A DNA stretch of 64,000 bases from Thalassotalea_H sp040779345. Its GTDB lineage: Bacteria; Pseudomonadota; Gammaproteobacteria; Enterobacterales; Alteromonadaceae. Made by a program: the position numbers and the translations under genes. Numbering within the stretch: the stretch's first letter is position 1; every line of letters starts with the position of its first letter. Location of the stretch: NCBI GenBank assembly GCA_040779345.1, contig JBFONU010000016.1:24399-88398 (forward strand). The letters run 5' to 3'. The notes under the pieces are model-generated. The model was not told the origin of the DNA, ran no database searches, and worked only from the letters and a program-made list of their open reading frames with translations. Positions 35,424 to 44,413 of this stretch are shown here, in pieces.

Positions 35424-36575
35424 CTATAATTGTAAAAAATCCCGGATGGTTGTTTCTTTTTCAAGTGCATCTTCAAAGCCTAACTTTATTAATTGCTTAC
35501 AGTAGGCTTTATCAAAAAGTAAATAACTAATAATACTTGATTCAGAATCATTCGAGATCCCAATACCTCGAAGCAATATACGAATGGCATAGGGAAGTTC
35601 GTTATAGTAGGCAACCGCCATAGAATTAAAGTCATGGCTGGGGTTTAACACCAGCGATTCTATTCTTTTTAGGCCTTCATTGTTTTTTTTATGCTCTTCA
35701 TTGAATAATGATAAGGTGTTATTCACTCTATTCATACGTTCTAAATCGCTTTGTAAGGTATCTGAAAATATACCATCGAGCAAATGACCTGCAATAGTAG
35801 CCGTGCTAGGCGGGCGAGGGTTATTTTCTCTTGCATGAATTGGCTCTTTAGGTTGTTCAACCCCCACAATAAATAATTTTTCCCCACCTAAATGAATGGC
35901 GGGGCTTAATGGTGATAGCTGGTGAATAGAGCCATCACCAAAATGATCTCGTTTAATTTTTATTGAGGGAAAGAGTAATGGAATTGCCGCCGACGCTAAC
36001 AAGTGCTCTGTATTTATTTGGCTAGGTATACCACTTCGCTTTGCTCGAAACCATGGCTTAATATTTTCATTCGACTGATAGAAACTAATCGAGTCACCAT
36101 TAGAGTAATTTGACGCGGTGATGGATACGGCAGATAAATAATTTTTAAAAATATTATTATCAATACGCTCAAAGTCGATGACACTATCAAGTAATGTACG
36201 AAGGGGAGCATTGTTAAGTAAGCTACGAGCGGTTTTATTGGCATAGTCAGCTTGAAAACTTGCCAGAATACCTTTTATTAAATGGCTAAATACTCGATAA
36301 GGGTCGCTATGATAAATTCTATCGGTTGTTAAACTGTTCCAAACCCATTCAAGTTTTTTAATGCCTAATTGAAAACAAGAAGCATAACAGGCTAATGCCG
36401 TCGTGTTGATTGCTCCAGCAGAGGTCCCGCAGATGATCGGGAAAGGAATGGGGTGATGTCTTGGACTAAATTTACTTATGGCCGAAAGTACGCCTACTTG
36501 ATATGCAGCTCTTGCTCCACCTCCTGTTAAGATTAATGCATTTTTGTTATGTTTAATATTGTGTTTTTTTGTCAT
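35424..36575 (-). CDS. Patatin-like phospholipase
   Basis: A 383-residue lipid acyl hydrolase of the patatin family. The oxyanion loop GGGARAAYQVG is at residues 18-28, the nucleophile is Ser52 in GTSAG, and the catalytic Asp214 is in FGDGS. No signal peptide is seen, so it is cytoplasmic or membrane-peripheral. The family includes RssA and bacterial toxins; a housekeeping phospholipase role is more likely here. It is convergent with the Kef-type gene. The start lacks a strong ribosome site. Confidence 0.9.
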   Translation of the reverse strand: MTKKHNIKHNKNALILTGGGARAAYQVGVLSAISKFSPRHHPIPFPIICGTSAGAINTTALACYASCFQLGIKKLEWVWNSLTTDRIYHSDPYRVFSHLIKGILASFQADYANKTARSLLNNAPLRTLLDSVIDFERIDNNIFKNYLSAVSITASNYSNGDSISFYQSNENIKPWFRAKRSGIPSQINTEHLLASAAIPLLFPSIKIKRDHFGDGSIHQLSPLSPAIHLGGEKLFIVGVEQPKEPIHARENNPRPPSTATIAGHLLDGIFSDTLQSDLERMNRVNNTLSLFNEEHKKNNEGLKRIESLVLNPSHDFNSMAVAYYNELPYAIRILLRGIGISNDSESSIISYLLFDKAYCKQLIKLGFEDALEKETTIRDFLQL

Positions 36576-36693
36576 TGAGTCATGATTATTTCACGCAGAT
36601 ATAAATTAATTGTAATGGGTTTATTTAGATTAACCAGCATTTTTTGTTGAGAGCATTGACATCGAATGAAATATAATCAATTGATGAATAAAG

Positions 36694-36718
36694 AAAAAGC
36701 CAGCAAAGCTGGCTTTTT
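36694..36718 (-). terminator. Rho-independent terminator after the riboswitch-controlled gene
   Basis: The perfect 11-bp stem AAAAAGCCAGC / GCTGGCTTTTT (loop AAA) lies 72 bases after the stop of the minus-strand secreted-protein gene, with T's downstream on the minus strand. Confidence 0.9.
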
Positions 36719-36790
36719 AAATTGACATAGAATTATTAACTAGTAAAACATTTTCTTGCAATAAACAAATAACGCCTACTAAAAAATAAT

Positions 36791-37150
36791 TTAGCTACTA
36801 ACCCGTTCGTTAGCAGCATCTATTAATGGTTGCGATCCATTTTGTAAGAGTGCCAAATTAGCCGAAACAATTTTCTTTGGTAATTTACTAATTATCAAAG
36901 ATCCAGTGTCTACAGAGCCTCTATCGGCAGCAAATACGAGTAAGTTTTTCCCATTACATTGAATACTTTTGAAAACACTTCGAATTTTCAATTTATTCGA
37001 CTTTAAAAATGAGCGCATACGTTTCTTGTCATCAGCAGCAACGTAATCACATAAACTTTTAGCTATGTTTGTAGCTTCTGCTTTTGGGGCAGTTACAATA
37101 GACGTCAATGTTAAAGCTGTAATAGTCGAAACTAGTAATAATTTTTTCAT
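36791..37150 (-). CDS. Small secreted protein (DUF3718-like) under a c-di-GMP riboswitch
   Basis: A 119-residue protein with a clear signal peptide (MKKLLLVSTITALTLTSIVTAPKAEA) and a short mature domain. The core IAKSLCDYVAADDKKRMRSFLKSNKLKIRSVFKSIQCNGKNLLVFAADRG, with its two cysteines and the CNGKNLL...FAA pattern, resembles the DUF3718 family of Alteromonadales. This family assignment is from memory and tentative. No function is known; it is probably periplasmic or exported. AAGG precedes the ATG. A long leader carries a GEMM-type riboswitch (37177-37300) and a terminator follows the gene. Expression therefore probably responds to c-di-GMP. Confidence 0.75.
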   Translation of the reverse strand: MKKLLLVSTITALTLTSIVTAPKAEATNIAKSLCDYVAADDKKRMRSFLKSNKLKIRSVFKSIQCNGKNLLVFAADRGSVDTGSLIISKLPKKIVSANLALLQNGSQPLIDAANERVSS

Positions 37151-37176
37151 TTTAATAACCTTATAATGCTTAATTA

Positions 37177-37300
37177 GTTAAAAAAAGAAAAAACCACAGG
37201 ATGTACCTAATAACTTGGTAACTCCGCTGTCATAGATTATTAAAACCCTTAGACCGGTGGTTTTGCGTAACACGTTTTCGCGTGTCTTGCCTTTTCTTTG
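37177..37300 (-). promoter_or_regulatory. c-di-GMP-I (GEMM-I) riboswitch with overlapping terminator
   Basis: Read on the minus strand. The conserved GEMM-I elements occur in order: GGCAA, a hairpin ACACG-CGAAAA-CGTGT with a GAAA-type loop, ACGCAAAACC (consensus ACGCAAAGCC, one change), ACCGGTCTAAG, a variable P3 part, and GACAGCGGAGTTACC (core 37292-37217). After a short spacer comes CCTGTGGTTTT (37200-37190) and a T-rich run to 37177. That segment is complementary in 10 of 11 positions to AAAACCACCGG (37264-37254) in the aptamer core. Terminator and folded aptamer thus appear mutually exclusive, which predicts an ON switch. Confidence 0.82.
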
Positions 37301-37308
37301 TCAATTTA

Positions 37309-37337
37309 AGTATTGCGAAAATTTCCCCTAAAAGCAA
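37309..37337 (-). promoter_or_regulatory. Candidate promoter for the riboswitch transcript
   Basis: On the minus strand, TTGCTT (37337-37332) and AATACT (37314-37309) are 17 bases apart. Transcription would begin just before the aptamer. The -35 is a moderate match and the -10 a fair one. Confidence 0.45.
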
Positions 37338-37467
37338 GTATTCAGCCATATTTGAAGCTATCTTGTTTTCTGTGTTTTTGAGATTTACAATTTAAAAACA
37401 AGGTGTTAAAAGTTTTGATTGACTATGTGAACTGATTTATTAGCTTTTATTTCAATCTATTAGGTAT

Positions 37468-37489
37468 AAAAAAAGGGGCCTAAGCCCCT
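37468..37489 (-). terminator. Terminator of the leucine-degradation operon
   Basis: A GC-rich stem (AGGGGC 37474-37479 with GCCCCT 37484-37489, loop CTAA) is followed on the minus strand by a run of seven T's. It lies 21 bases after the stop of the CoA-transferase B subunit. Confidence 0.92.
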
Positions 37490-37509
37490 AACTTTAATTG
37501 TACTCTAGT

Positions 37510-38166
37510 CTAAAATGACATTTCAGGGACATGATTAGGGACAACCAGTTCACCTTCTGTTAATTTTATGATTTCTTCAACAGATACGCCTGGAGCACGC
37601 TCTAATAAATGAAACTTGCCTTCTTTTATCTCGATATAAGCCAGATCTGTAAGTACTTTCTTGATACAACCTTTACCGGTCAGTGGCAAGGTACAGTTTG
37701 ATAATAACTTTGATACGCCATGCTTAGAGGCATGGGTCATAGTAACGATAATATTATCAGCGCCAGCAACTAAGTCCATCGCGCCGCCCATACCTTTGAT
37801 CAATTTTCCTGGGATCATATAAGAGGCAATATTCCCATTAACATCTACTTCAAAAGCTCCTAAAACCGTAAGGTCTACGTGACCACCACGGATCATCGCA
37901 AACGATTCAGCTGAATCAAATATTGATGCACCAGTGGCCATTGTCACTGTTTGCTTACCGGCATTGATTAAGTCGGCATCAATTTCATCTTCAGTGGGAA
38001 ATTGCCCCATACCTAACAAGCCATTTTCAGACTGCAACATAACTTCCATTCCCTTAGGAACATAGTTTGCTACTAAAGTTGGAATACCAATACCTAGGTT
38101 TACGTAATAGCCGTCTTGTAATTCTTGTGCAACGCGTTGTGCTAGTTGTTCTCTTGATAAAGCCAT
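37510..38166 (-). CDS. 3-oxoacid (acetoacetate) CoA-transferase subunit B
   Basis: With subunit A it activates acetoacetate to acetoacetyl-CoA, using succinyl-CoA or another acyl-CoA. 218 aa. Motifs: LNGIGIPTLV-type YYVNLGIGIPTLVANYVP, the catalytic Glu in SENGLLGMGQFP, GGHVDLTVLGAFEVDVNGNIASY, and GGAMDLVAGA. The ATG at 38166 has AAGGAG at the right distance and falls 13 bases after the A subunit stop; a longer frame (to 38253) overlaps the A subunit. Homologues are called ScoB/AtoA/LpsJ; the CoA donor is not determined. Last gene of the Liu operon. Confidence 0.92.
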   Translation of the reverse strand: MALSREQLAQRVAQELQDGYYVNLGIGIPTLVANYVPKGMEVMLQSENGLLGMGQFPTEDEIDADLINAGKQTVTMATGASIFDSAESFAMIRGGHVDLTVLGAFEVDVNGNIASYMIPGKLIKGMGGAMDLVAGADNIIVTMTHASKHGVSKLLSNCTLPLTGKGCIKKVLTDLAYIEIKEGKFHLLERAPGVSVEEIIKLTEGELVVPNHVPEMSF

Positions 38167-38179
38167 TGTTATTTTCTCC

Positions 38180-38887
38180 TTACTCAGCACTTGAACGAAT
38201 AGTTCGTTGCTCAATACGTTTTTCGAAAGTCCCTTGAATAAGGCGGTTAACATAAATTCCGGGGGTATGAATTTGGTCTGGATCTAATTCACCGGGTTCT
38301 ACGATTTCTTCGACTTCTACTACGGTTATTTTTCCTGCTGTTGCGGCTAATGGGTTGAAGTTACGTGCCGTTTTACGAAAAACTAAATTACCGTATCGAT
38401 CTGCTTTCCAAGCTTTTACAATGGCAAAATCACCTGTTATTGCGGGTTCTAAAATATAATGTCGACCATTGAACTCGCGTTCTTCTTTGCCTTCAGCAAC
38501 GGGGGTACCGTAGCCTGTTGCAGTGAAGAATGCTGGTATACCTGCTCCGCCGGCACGCATTTTTTCAGCTAGTGTACCTTGTGGCGTCAGTTCAACCTCT
38601 AATTCACCACTCATCATTTGTCTTTCAAACTCGGCATTCTCACCGACATAAGAAGCAACAATTTTTTTAATTTGACGGTTTGGTAATAAAACCCCTAAAC
38701 CAAAATCATCCACACCACAGTTATTTGAAACCATGGTTAATCCGGTTGTACCTTTACGCTTAATTTCTGCAATTAAGTTTTCAGCTATCCCACAAAGCCC
38801 GAACCCACCTGAAATTATGGTCATGTTATCTTCAAGACCCGCCATGGCTTCTTCGTAGCTTGACACTACTTTGTCAAATCCGGTCAT
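38180..38887 (-). CDS. 3-oxoacid (acetoacetate) CoA-transferase subunit A
   Basis: Subunit A of the class I CoA-transferase. 235 aa. Motifs: TIISGGFGLCGIAENLI (glycine-rich CoA-binding signature), MVSNNCGVDDFGLG, and GAGIPAFFTATGYGTP. Paired with the B subunit downstream and 34 bases after HMG-CoA lyase, which makes its substrate acetoacetate. This placement makes acetoacetate:succinyl-CoA transfer more probable than an AtoDA short-chain fatty acid role. GGAG lies before the ATG. Confidence 0.92.
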   Translation of the reverse strand: MTGFDKVVSSYEEAMAGLEDNMTIISGGFGLCGIAENLIAEIKRKGTTGLTMVSNNCGVDDFGLGVLLPNRQIKKIVASYVGENAEFERQMMSGELEVELTPQGTLAEKMRAGGAGIPAFFTATGYGTPVAEGKEEREFNGRHYILEPAITGDFAIVKAWKADRYGNLVFRKTARNFNPLAATAGKITVVEVEEIVEPGELDPDQIHTPGIYVNRLIQGTFEKRIEQRTIRSSAE

Positions 38888-38921
38888 TATTTACTCCTCA
38901 ACTCACATTCTTAATAGATGA

Positions 38922-39824
38922 TTATTGCGCACGAAACGCAGTAGAAACTTTAGATAGCGCTGGTTTATTTAATAAATCGCTAATAAACCAACCAACTTTT
39001 AGTAATTCTTCAAAATTAATATTGGTCGAAATACCAAGACCATTTAGTAAATAAACCACATCTTCTGTCGCAACATTACCTGAAGCGCCCTTAGCATAAG
39101 GGCAACCACCTAAACCAGCAATGGCTGTATCAACAATAGAAATACCGTTTTGTAATGCAGTGTAAATGTTAGTTAACGCTTGCCCGTAGGTATCATGGAA
39201 GTGTACGGCGAGTTTTTCTGTTGGAATACGGGCGCTCACTGCTTGTAACATCTTTTGTACGCTCGCCGCAGTCCCTACGCCAGTCGTATCCCCAAGTGAT
39301 ATTTCATAACACCCCATGCGATAAAGTTTTTCAGCTACATCGGCGACTTGCTCTGGCGAAATATCACCATCATATGGGCAAGCTATTACACAAGATACAT
39401 AGCCGCGAACGGGGATCTTAGCTGCTTTCGCGGCAGCCATAATTGGTTCGAAACGCTCAAGACTCTCGGCAATAGAACAGTTTATGTTTTTTTGACTAAA
39501 TGCTTCTGAAGCCGCACCAAATATGGCTACTTCATCAGCGTTAGCATTAATAGCAGCTTCAAAGCCTTTCATATTTGGGGTTAATGCCGCATATGAAACA
39601 TCATGGTGGCGATGTATTCCTTTAAATACATCGGTAGATGTTGCCATTTGTGGCACCCACTTCGGGGAAACAAAGCTACCACTTTCAATGGTCTTTAGGC
39701 CGGCATTGGCGAGTTGATCAATTAACTTGATTTTGTCATTAGCACTGATCAATTGTTTTTCGTTTTGTAAGCCATCACGAGGGCCAACTTCAACAATTTT
39801 TACTTGTTTAGGTAATTGGTTCAT
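38922..39824 (-). CDS. mvaB: Hydroxymethylglutaryl-CoA lyase
   Basis: HMG-CoA lyase (LiuE) splits HMG-CoA into acetoacetate and acetyl-CoA, the last dedicated step of leucine breakdown. 300 aa. The TIM barrel begins VKIVEVGPRDGLQNEKQ with the catalytic Arg-Asp pair. The metal site includes HFHDTYGQALTN, and the family signature is AGLGGCPYAKGASGNVATED with the active-site Cys. Its ATG overlaps the stop of the carboxylase alpha subunit gene by 4 bases. Confidence 0.96.
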   Translation of the reverse strand: MNQLPKQVKIVEVGPRDGLQNEKQLISANDKIKLIDQLANAGLKTIESGSFVSPKWVPQMATSTDVFKGIHRHHDVSYAALTPNMKGFEAAINANADEVAIFGAASEAFSQKNINCSIAESLERFEPIMAAAKAAKIPVRGYVSCVIACPYDGDISPEQVADVAEKLYRMGCYEISLGDTTGVGTAASVQKMLQAVSARIPTEKLAVHFHDTYGQALTNIYTALQNGISIVDTAIAGLGGCPYAKGASGNVATEDVVYLLNGLGISTNINFEELLKVGWFISDLLNKPALSKVSTAFRAQ

Positions 39825-41872
39825 GCTGATTCCTGCACTGTAAAAGCTAGTAATTCACTTCCGCCGTCAACCATGTCTCCCTCAGCATAATAGAGTGTAT
39901 CAATCATGCCGTTAGAGGGGGCTTTAATGGTATGTTCCATTTTCATTGCTTCCATGATCATTAAGGGTTGATCTTTAACGACCTTATCACCGGCATTGAC
40001 TAATACGCTCACCATAGTGCCATTCATCGGCGCTACTAAACCGCCATTGGCCTCATCGTTATCCTTATCACCACAATCGGGTTGGATATAAGTAAAGTTG
40101 AAAGCACCATTTTGACGATATAAGCTAATTTCGTTCCCATTTCTTGAAATTGTCGCATGGCTTCTATGACCATCAATACTGACGTAGAGAGTGTCATCGG
40201 AAATACGCCCTTGGCAATCAAGAGTTTTACTGGCTAAGGTGATCAAGTAATAGCTATCACTGCCTTGTCTTTTTTGTTCGACAATAACCGGGTATTCAAC
40301 GTCATTATGTGCCAATGTTAGTTGATGGAGATGGGCTTCATTAATGCGCCATGCATTCGTATTATTCCAAGGCGAATAAGGATCAGATGTTTGTTTAGCT
40401 CGATCTTCTGCTTTATTTGCCAGAGATAACACTAAATATAATGCGGCGATAGGTAATTCATCAGCAAGCATTTGTTCATCATTATGAAAAATTTTGTCGT
40501 GATATTTCTCGATAAAACCGGTATCGATTTCTTCATTTACAAAAGGAGGACAAGTGGCTAAGTTATAGAGAAAATCAATATTGGTTGTTACACCATTAAT
40601 CCGATATTCAGACAATGCTTTAGCTAAGCGTTGTAAGGCTTTTTCTCTATTTTCATCCCATACAATTAATTTTGCGATCATCGGATCATAAAAAACGCTG
40701 ACTTCATCACCTTGACGAACGCCAGTGTCAACCCGAACAAACTCACTTTCAGCAGGCGGTTGTAAAAAGTTAAGCTTACCTGTGGCAGGTAAAAAGTCAT
40801 TATTGGCATCTTCCGCATAAATACGTGCTTCAAAAGCATGACCATTTATAACAAGTTCATTTTGAGTTTTTGGTAAGACTTCTCCGGCTGCAACACGGAG
40901 CTGCCACTCGACGAGATCTTGGCCGGTGATTAATTCTGTGACAGGGTGTTCAACTTGAAGACGAGTGTTCATTTCCATAAAATAAAATGAACCGTCCACA
41001 TCTAATAAAAACTCTACCGTACCCGCACCTTGATAACCTATTGCTTGCGCAGATTTAATTGCTGATTCACCCATTTGTGCACGTAATTCTTTAGTCATAC
41101 CAAAGGCAGGAGCTTCTTCAATGACTTTCTGATGACGACGTTGTACAGAGCAATCACGCTCAAATAAATACACGGCGTTATTATGATTATCACAAAATAC
41201 TTGAATTTCAACATGGCGCGGCTGAGTTAAATATTTTTCAACCAACATAGTGTCATCACCAAATGATGACTTTGCCTCACGCTTAGCTGCAGCTAATCCT
41301 TCTGAAAATTCACTCTCACTCCAAACTTGACGCATGCCTTTACCACCACCACCGGCAGTGGCTTTGAGTAAGACTGGATATCCCATATCATCAGCGGCTT
41401 TTTTGATAACAGCTTCCGTTTGGTCATCTCCATGATAACCAGGAACAAGCGGCACTTGTGCTTTTTCCATGATGTTTTTGGCCGCAGACTTTGAGCCCAT
41501 CGCTTCAATAGCCCCAACAGGTGGGCCAATAAATTTGATGTTTGCTTGTTCGCACATCCGGCAAAAATCTGCATTTTCAGACAAAAAACCATAGCCAGGG
41601 TGAATAGCTTGTGCGCCCGTACGTTTTGCGGCTTCAATGACGTTCTCACAAAGCAAATAACTTTCTCTTGAAGGGGAAGGACCTAGATAAATTGCTTCAT
41701 CCGCCATACTGACATGTAATGAATTTGCATCGGCATCTGAATAGACAGCAACGGTTAAAATCCCCATTTTTCTGGCTGTTTTAATGACTCTACAAGCTAT
41801 TTCACCGCGATTAGCAATCAAAATTTTAGTAAACATTTTTGTTGGTTTTAGTTGAGATATTGATTGAGGCAT
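39821..41872 (-). CDS. liuD: Methylcrotonyl-CoA carboxylase, biotin-containing alpha subunit
   Basis: LiuD/MccA carboxylates 3-methylcrotonyl-CoA together with LiuB. Biotin carboxylase domain (about 13-460): KILIANRGEIACRVIKTA, ATP-grasp GGGGKGMR, EMNTRLQVEHPVTE. A C-terminal biotinyl domain has EAMKMEHTIKAPSNG with the biotin Lys. The ATG 41872 is chosen because AAGGA lies seven bases upstream and the start falls five bases after the previous stop; a later ATG at 41836 opens directly at FTKILIANRGE but has no ribosome site. 683 aa. Confidence 0.95.
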   Translation of the reverse strand: MPQSISQLKPTKMFTKILIANRGEIACRVIKTARKMGILTVAVYSDADANSLHVSMADEAIYLGPSPSRESYLLCENVIEAAKRTGAQAIHPGYGFLSENADFCRMCEQANIKFIGPPVGAIEAMGSKSAAKNIMEKAQVPLVPGYHGDDQTEAVIKKAADDMGYPVLLKATAGGGGKGMRQVWSESEFSEGLAAAKREAKSSFGDDTMLVEKYLTQPRHVEIQVFCDNHNNAVYLFERDCSVQRRHQKVIEEAPAFGMTKELRAQMGESAIKSAQAIGYQGAGTVEFLLDVDGSFYFMEMNTRLQVEHPVTELITGQDLVEWQLRVAAGEVLPKTQNELVINGHAFEARIYAEDANNDFLPATGKLNFLQPPAESEFVRVDTGVRQGDEVSVFYDPMIAKLIVWDENREKALQRLAKALSEYRINGVTTNIDFLYNLATCPPFVNEEIDTGFIEKYHDKIFHNDEQMLADELPIAALYLVLSLANKAEDRAKQTSDPYSPWNNTNAWRINEAHLHQLTLAHNDVEYPVIVEQKRQGSDSYYLITLASKTLDCQGRISDDTLYVSIDGHRSHATISRNGNEISLYRQNGAFNFTYIQPDCGDKDNDEANGGLVAPMNGTMVSVLVNAGDKVVKDQPLMIMEAMKMEHTIKAPSNGMIDTLYYAEGDMVDGGSELLAFTVQESA

Positions 41873-41876
41873 TTTT

Positions 41877-42707
41877 TTATCCTTGGCTTGATGGCTCTTG
41901 TTGCCACTTAGGCGCACGTTTATCAAAGAAAGCACCTAAGCCTTCTTGTCCTTCCTCTGATACACGAATCGAGGCGATACGTTCACTGGTGATGGTTAAA
42001 AGTGATTGGTCTATTGCTTGATAAGCAACATCTAATGCTAGCTGTTTAGCTTGTCGAACAGCCAAAGGGCCGTTATTTAACAAAGTATTTATCATATTGT
42101 TAACGGCATCATCTAAGTCATTAGCGTCAACAAGTTCATCAACTAAGCCTAATTGGTGGGCTTTATCAGCAAAAAAGCGTTCTGCTGTTTGAAAATACCT
42201 ACGGCTAGCTTTTTGTCCAATCGCATTTACTACATAAGGGCTGATCGTTGCGGGTATAAGCCCAAGTTTTACTTCGCTTAAACAAAAACTGGCTTTATTA
42301 CTGGCGATAACAATGTCACAACAACTGGCTAAACCTACGGCACCACCAAATGCAGCACCTTGAATTTTAGCAATAGTGGTTTGCGGCATAAAATTTAATG
42401 TTTTTAACATATTTGCAAGGGCATTGGCATCAGCTAAGTTTTCTTGATAACTGTAACTTGCCATACGTTTCATCCAGCTTAAATCAGCACCTGCAGAGAA
42501 GCTTTTCCCGGTTGAAGCTAACACCATAATGCGGATATCATCGCGGCTAGCAATATGCATAAAAACTTTTGTTAATTCACTAATGACCATATCATCAAAA
42601 GCATTGTGCTTATCTGGGTTATTTAATGTCACCGTAGCGACGCCATATCGGTCAACGTCAAATAACAGATGACTATTAGTTGTTGGTACTTTATTTTTAT
42701 CTGTCAT
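41877..42707 (-). CDS. liuC: Methylglutaconyl-CoA hydratase (enoyl-CoA hydratase family)
   Basis: LiuC hydrates 3-methylglutaconyl-CoA to HMG-CoA. 276 aa crotonase fold with VATVTLNNPDKHNAFDD, the CoA oxyanion region SAGADLSWMKRM, and IQGAAFGGAVGLASCCDIVIASNKASFCLSEVKLGLIPATISPYV with the catalytic Glu. The SADLSWM and CLSEVKLGLIPA wording is typical of LiuC rather than general FadB-type hydratases, and the operon position confirms it. The gene starts 8 bases after liuB. Confidence 0.94.
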   Translation of the reverse strand: MTDKNKVPTTNSHLLFDVDRYGVATVTLNNPDKHNAFDDMVISELTKVFMHIASRDDIRIMVLASTGKSFSAGADLSWMKRMASYSYQENLADANALANMLKTLNFMPQTTIAKIQGAAFGGAVGLASCCDIVIASNKASFCLSEVKLGLIPATISPYVVNAIGQKASRRYFQTAERFFADKAHQLGLVDELVDANDLDDAVNNMINTLLNNGPLAVRQAKQLALDVAYQAIDQSLLTITSERIASIRVSEEGQEGLGAFFDKRAPKWQQEPSSQG

Positions 42708-42715
42708 GATGATCC

Positions 42716-44323
42716 CTACATTCTAAAGATACCAAATTTGGTATCTTCAATAGTTTTATTTAGCGATGCTGAAATGGCTAGACCTAATACTTGGCGGGTT
42801 TCTGCCGGATCGATTATTCCATCATCCCATAAACGAGCCGAAGCATAATAAGGGTGGCCTTGGTGTTCATAGTTGTCGATTATCGGTTGTTTAAAGTCAG
42901 CTTCTTCTTGCTCTGACCATTTTTCACCGAGCTTCTCTTTTTGGTCGCGTTTTACTTGCGCCAAAACGCCTGCCGCTTGCTCGCCGCCCATCACCGAGAT
43001 ACGGGAATTAGGCCACATAAATAAAAACCTTGGATCATAAGCTCTACCACACATGCCGTAATTACCAGCACCAAAGCTACCACCGATTAAAACAGTAAAT
43101 TTGGGGACTTGTGCTGTGGCAACCGCTGTCACCATTTTCGCGCCGTGTTTAGCTATGCCACCCGCTTCATATTGTTGCCCGACCATAAAGCCGGTAATGT
43201 TCTGTAAGAAAACTAAGGGTATTTTTCGTTGGGCACACAGCTCAATAAAATGTGCGCCTTTTTGTGCTGATTCACCAAAAAGAATGCCGTTATTGGCGAC
43301 AATACCTACTGGGTAGCCGTAAATACGTGAAAACCCACAAACTAATGTCGTACCGTAGAGTGCTTTAAATTCGTCAAATTCACTACCATCAACAACACGA
43401 GCAATTATTTCTCTTATATCAAAAGGTTGTCGAGCATCTTTGGGAATGATCCCGTAAATTTCACTGCTGTCATATTCTGGCTCAATAATAGGCTGAATAT
43501 TCATGGCAACAGGTTTTACTCTATTTAAGTTAGCAATTGCTGTTTTAGCTATTTCCAAAGCGTGATGATCATTTTGTGCATAATGATCCGCCACTCCTGA
43601 AGTGCGACAATGTACATCTGCGCCGCCTAAGTCCTCAGCGCTAACGACTTCACCCGTTGCTGCTTTTACCAAAGGAGGGCCAGCTAAAAATATGGTTCCT
43701 TGCTCTTTTACGATAATAGACTCATCAGCCATTGCCGGAACGTAAGCGCCGCCGGCTGTACATGACCCCATGACTACAGCAATTTGTGGAATAGCCTGTG
43801 CTGACATATTCGCTTGATTAAAGAAAATACGACCAAAATGTTCTTTGTCTGGAAATACATCGTCTTGATTCGGTAAATTCGCGCCACCTGAATCAACTAA
43901 ATAGATACAAGGCAAGTTATTTTCTTGTGCGATGGTTTGAGCACGTAAATGTTTTTTTACGGTAAGTGGGAAATAAGTACCTCCCTTAACGGTGGCATCA
44001 TTAGCAACAATTACGCACTCTTGACCACCGACGCGGCCAATACCCGTAATAATACCTGCAGAGGCAATGTTATCGTCATAAACCTTGTAGGCAGCAAGTT
44101 GTGATAACTCTAAAAATGGTGAGCCAGAGTCAAGTAAAGCGTTAACCCGATCTCGCGGGAGTAACTTCCCTCGAGATAAATGACGTTCACGACTTTTCTC
44201 TCCACCACCTAATTTTACTTGCTCGATTTTTTCTTTTAAATCATCAACCTGCGCTTGCATTGCTTGTGCGTTTTCAATAAATTCTGGGCTACGGGCGTTG
44301 ATTTTAGAAATTATTTTAGCCAC
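42716..44323 (-). CDS. liuB: Methylcrotonyl-CoA carboxylase, carboxyltransferase beta subunit
   Basis: LiuB/MccB moves the carboxyl group from biotin to 3-methylcrotonyl-CoA. 535 aa. Carboxyltransferase domain features: GGGEKSRERHLSRGKLLPRDRVNALLDSGSPFLEL, CIYLVDSGGANLPNQDDVFPDKEHFGRIFFNQANMS, SCTAGGAYVPAM, and GSFGAGNYGMCGRAYDPRFLFMWPNSRISVMGGEQAAGVL. 90 bases separate it from the upstream dehydrogenase, and this gap contains a perfect 13-bp hairpin. Confidence 0.96.
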   Translation of the reverse strand: MAKIISKINARSPEFIENAQAMQAQVDDLKEKIEQVKLGGGEKSRERHLSRGKLLPRDRVNALLDSGSPFLELSQLAAYKVYDDNIASAGIITGIGRVGGQECVIVANDATVKGGTYFPLTVKKHLRAQTIAQENNLPCIYLVDSGGANLPNQDDVFPDKEHFGRIFFNQANMSAQAIPQIAVVMGSCTAGGAYVPAMADESIIVKEQGTIFLAGPPLVKAATGEVVSAEDLGGADVHCRTSGVADHYAQNDHHALEIAKTAIANLNRVKPVAMNIQPIIEPEYDSSEIYGIIPKDARQPFDIREIIARVVDGSEFDEFKALYGTTLVCGFSRIYGYPVGIVANNGILFGESAQKGAHFIELCAQRKIPLVFLQNITGFMVGQQYEAGGIAKHGAKMVTAVATAQVPKFTVLIGGSFGAGNYGMCGRAYDPRFLFMWPNSRISVMGGEQAAGVLAQVKRDQKEKLGEKWSEQEEADFKQPIIDNYEHQGHPYYASARLWDDGIIDPAETRQVLGLAISASLNKTIEDTKFGIFRM

Positions 44324-44363
44324 GGTGTTATACCTTTATTTTAAGATTATATTTATACATGCA

Positions 44364-44399
44364 TTAAGATAGGTTGAAATGAATAACAACCTATCTTAA
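44364..44399 (-). repeat. 13-bp perfect hairpin between liuA and liuB
   Basis: TTAAGATAGGTTG (44364-44376) is perfectly repeated in inverted form (CAACCTATCTTAA, 44387-44399) around a 10-base loop. No T-run follows on the minus strand, so it is more likely an mRNA processing or stability element inside the operon than a terminator. Confidence 0.75.
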
Positions 44400-44413
44400 A
44401 CGGCTGAATGTGA

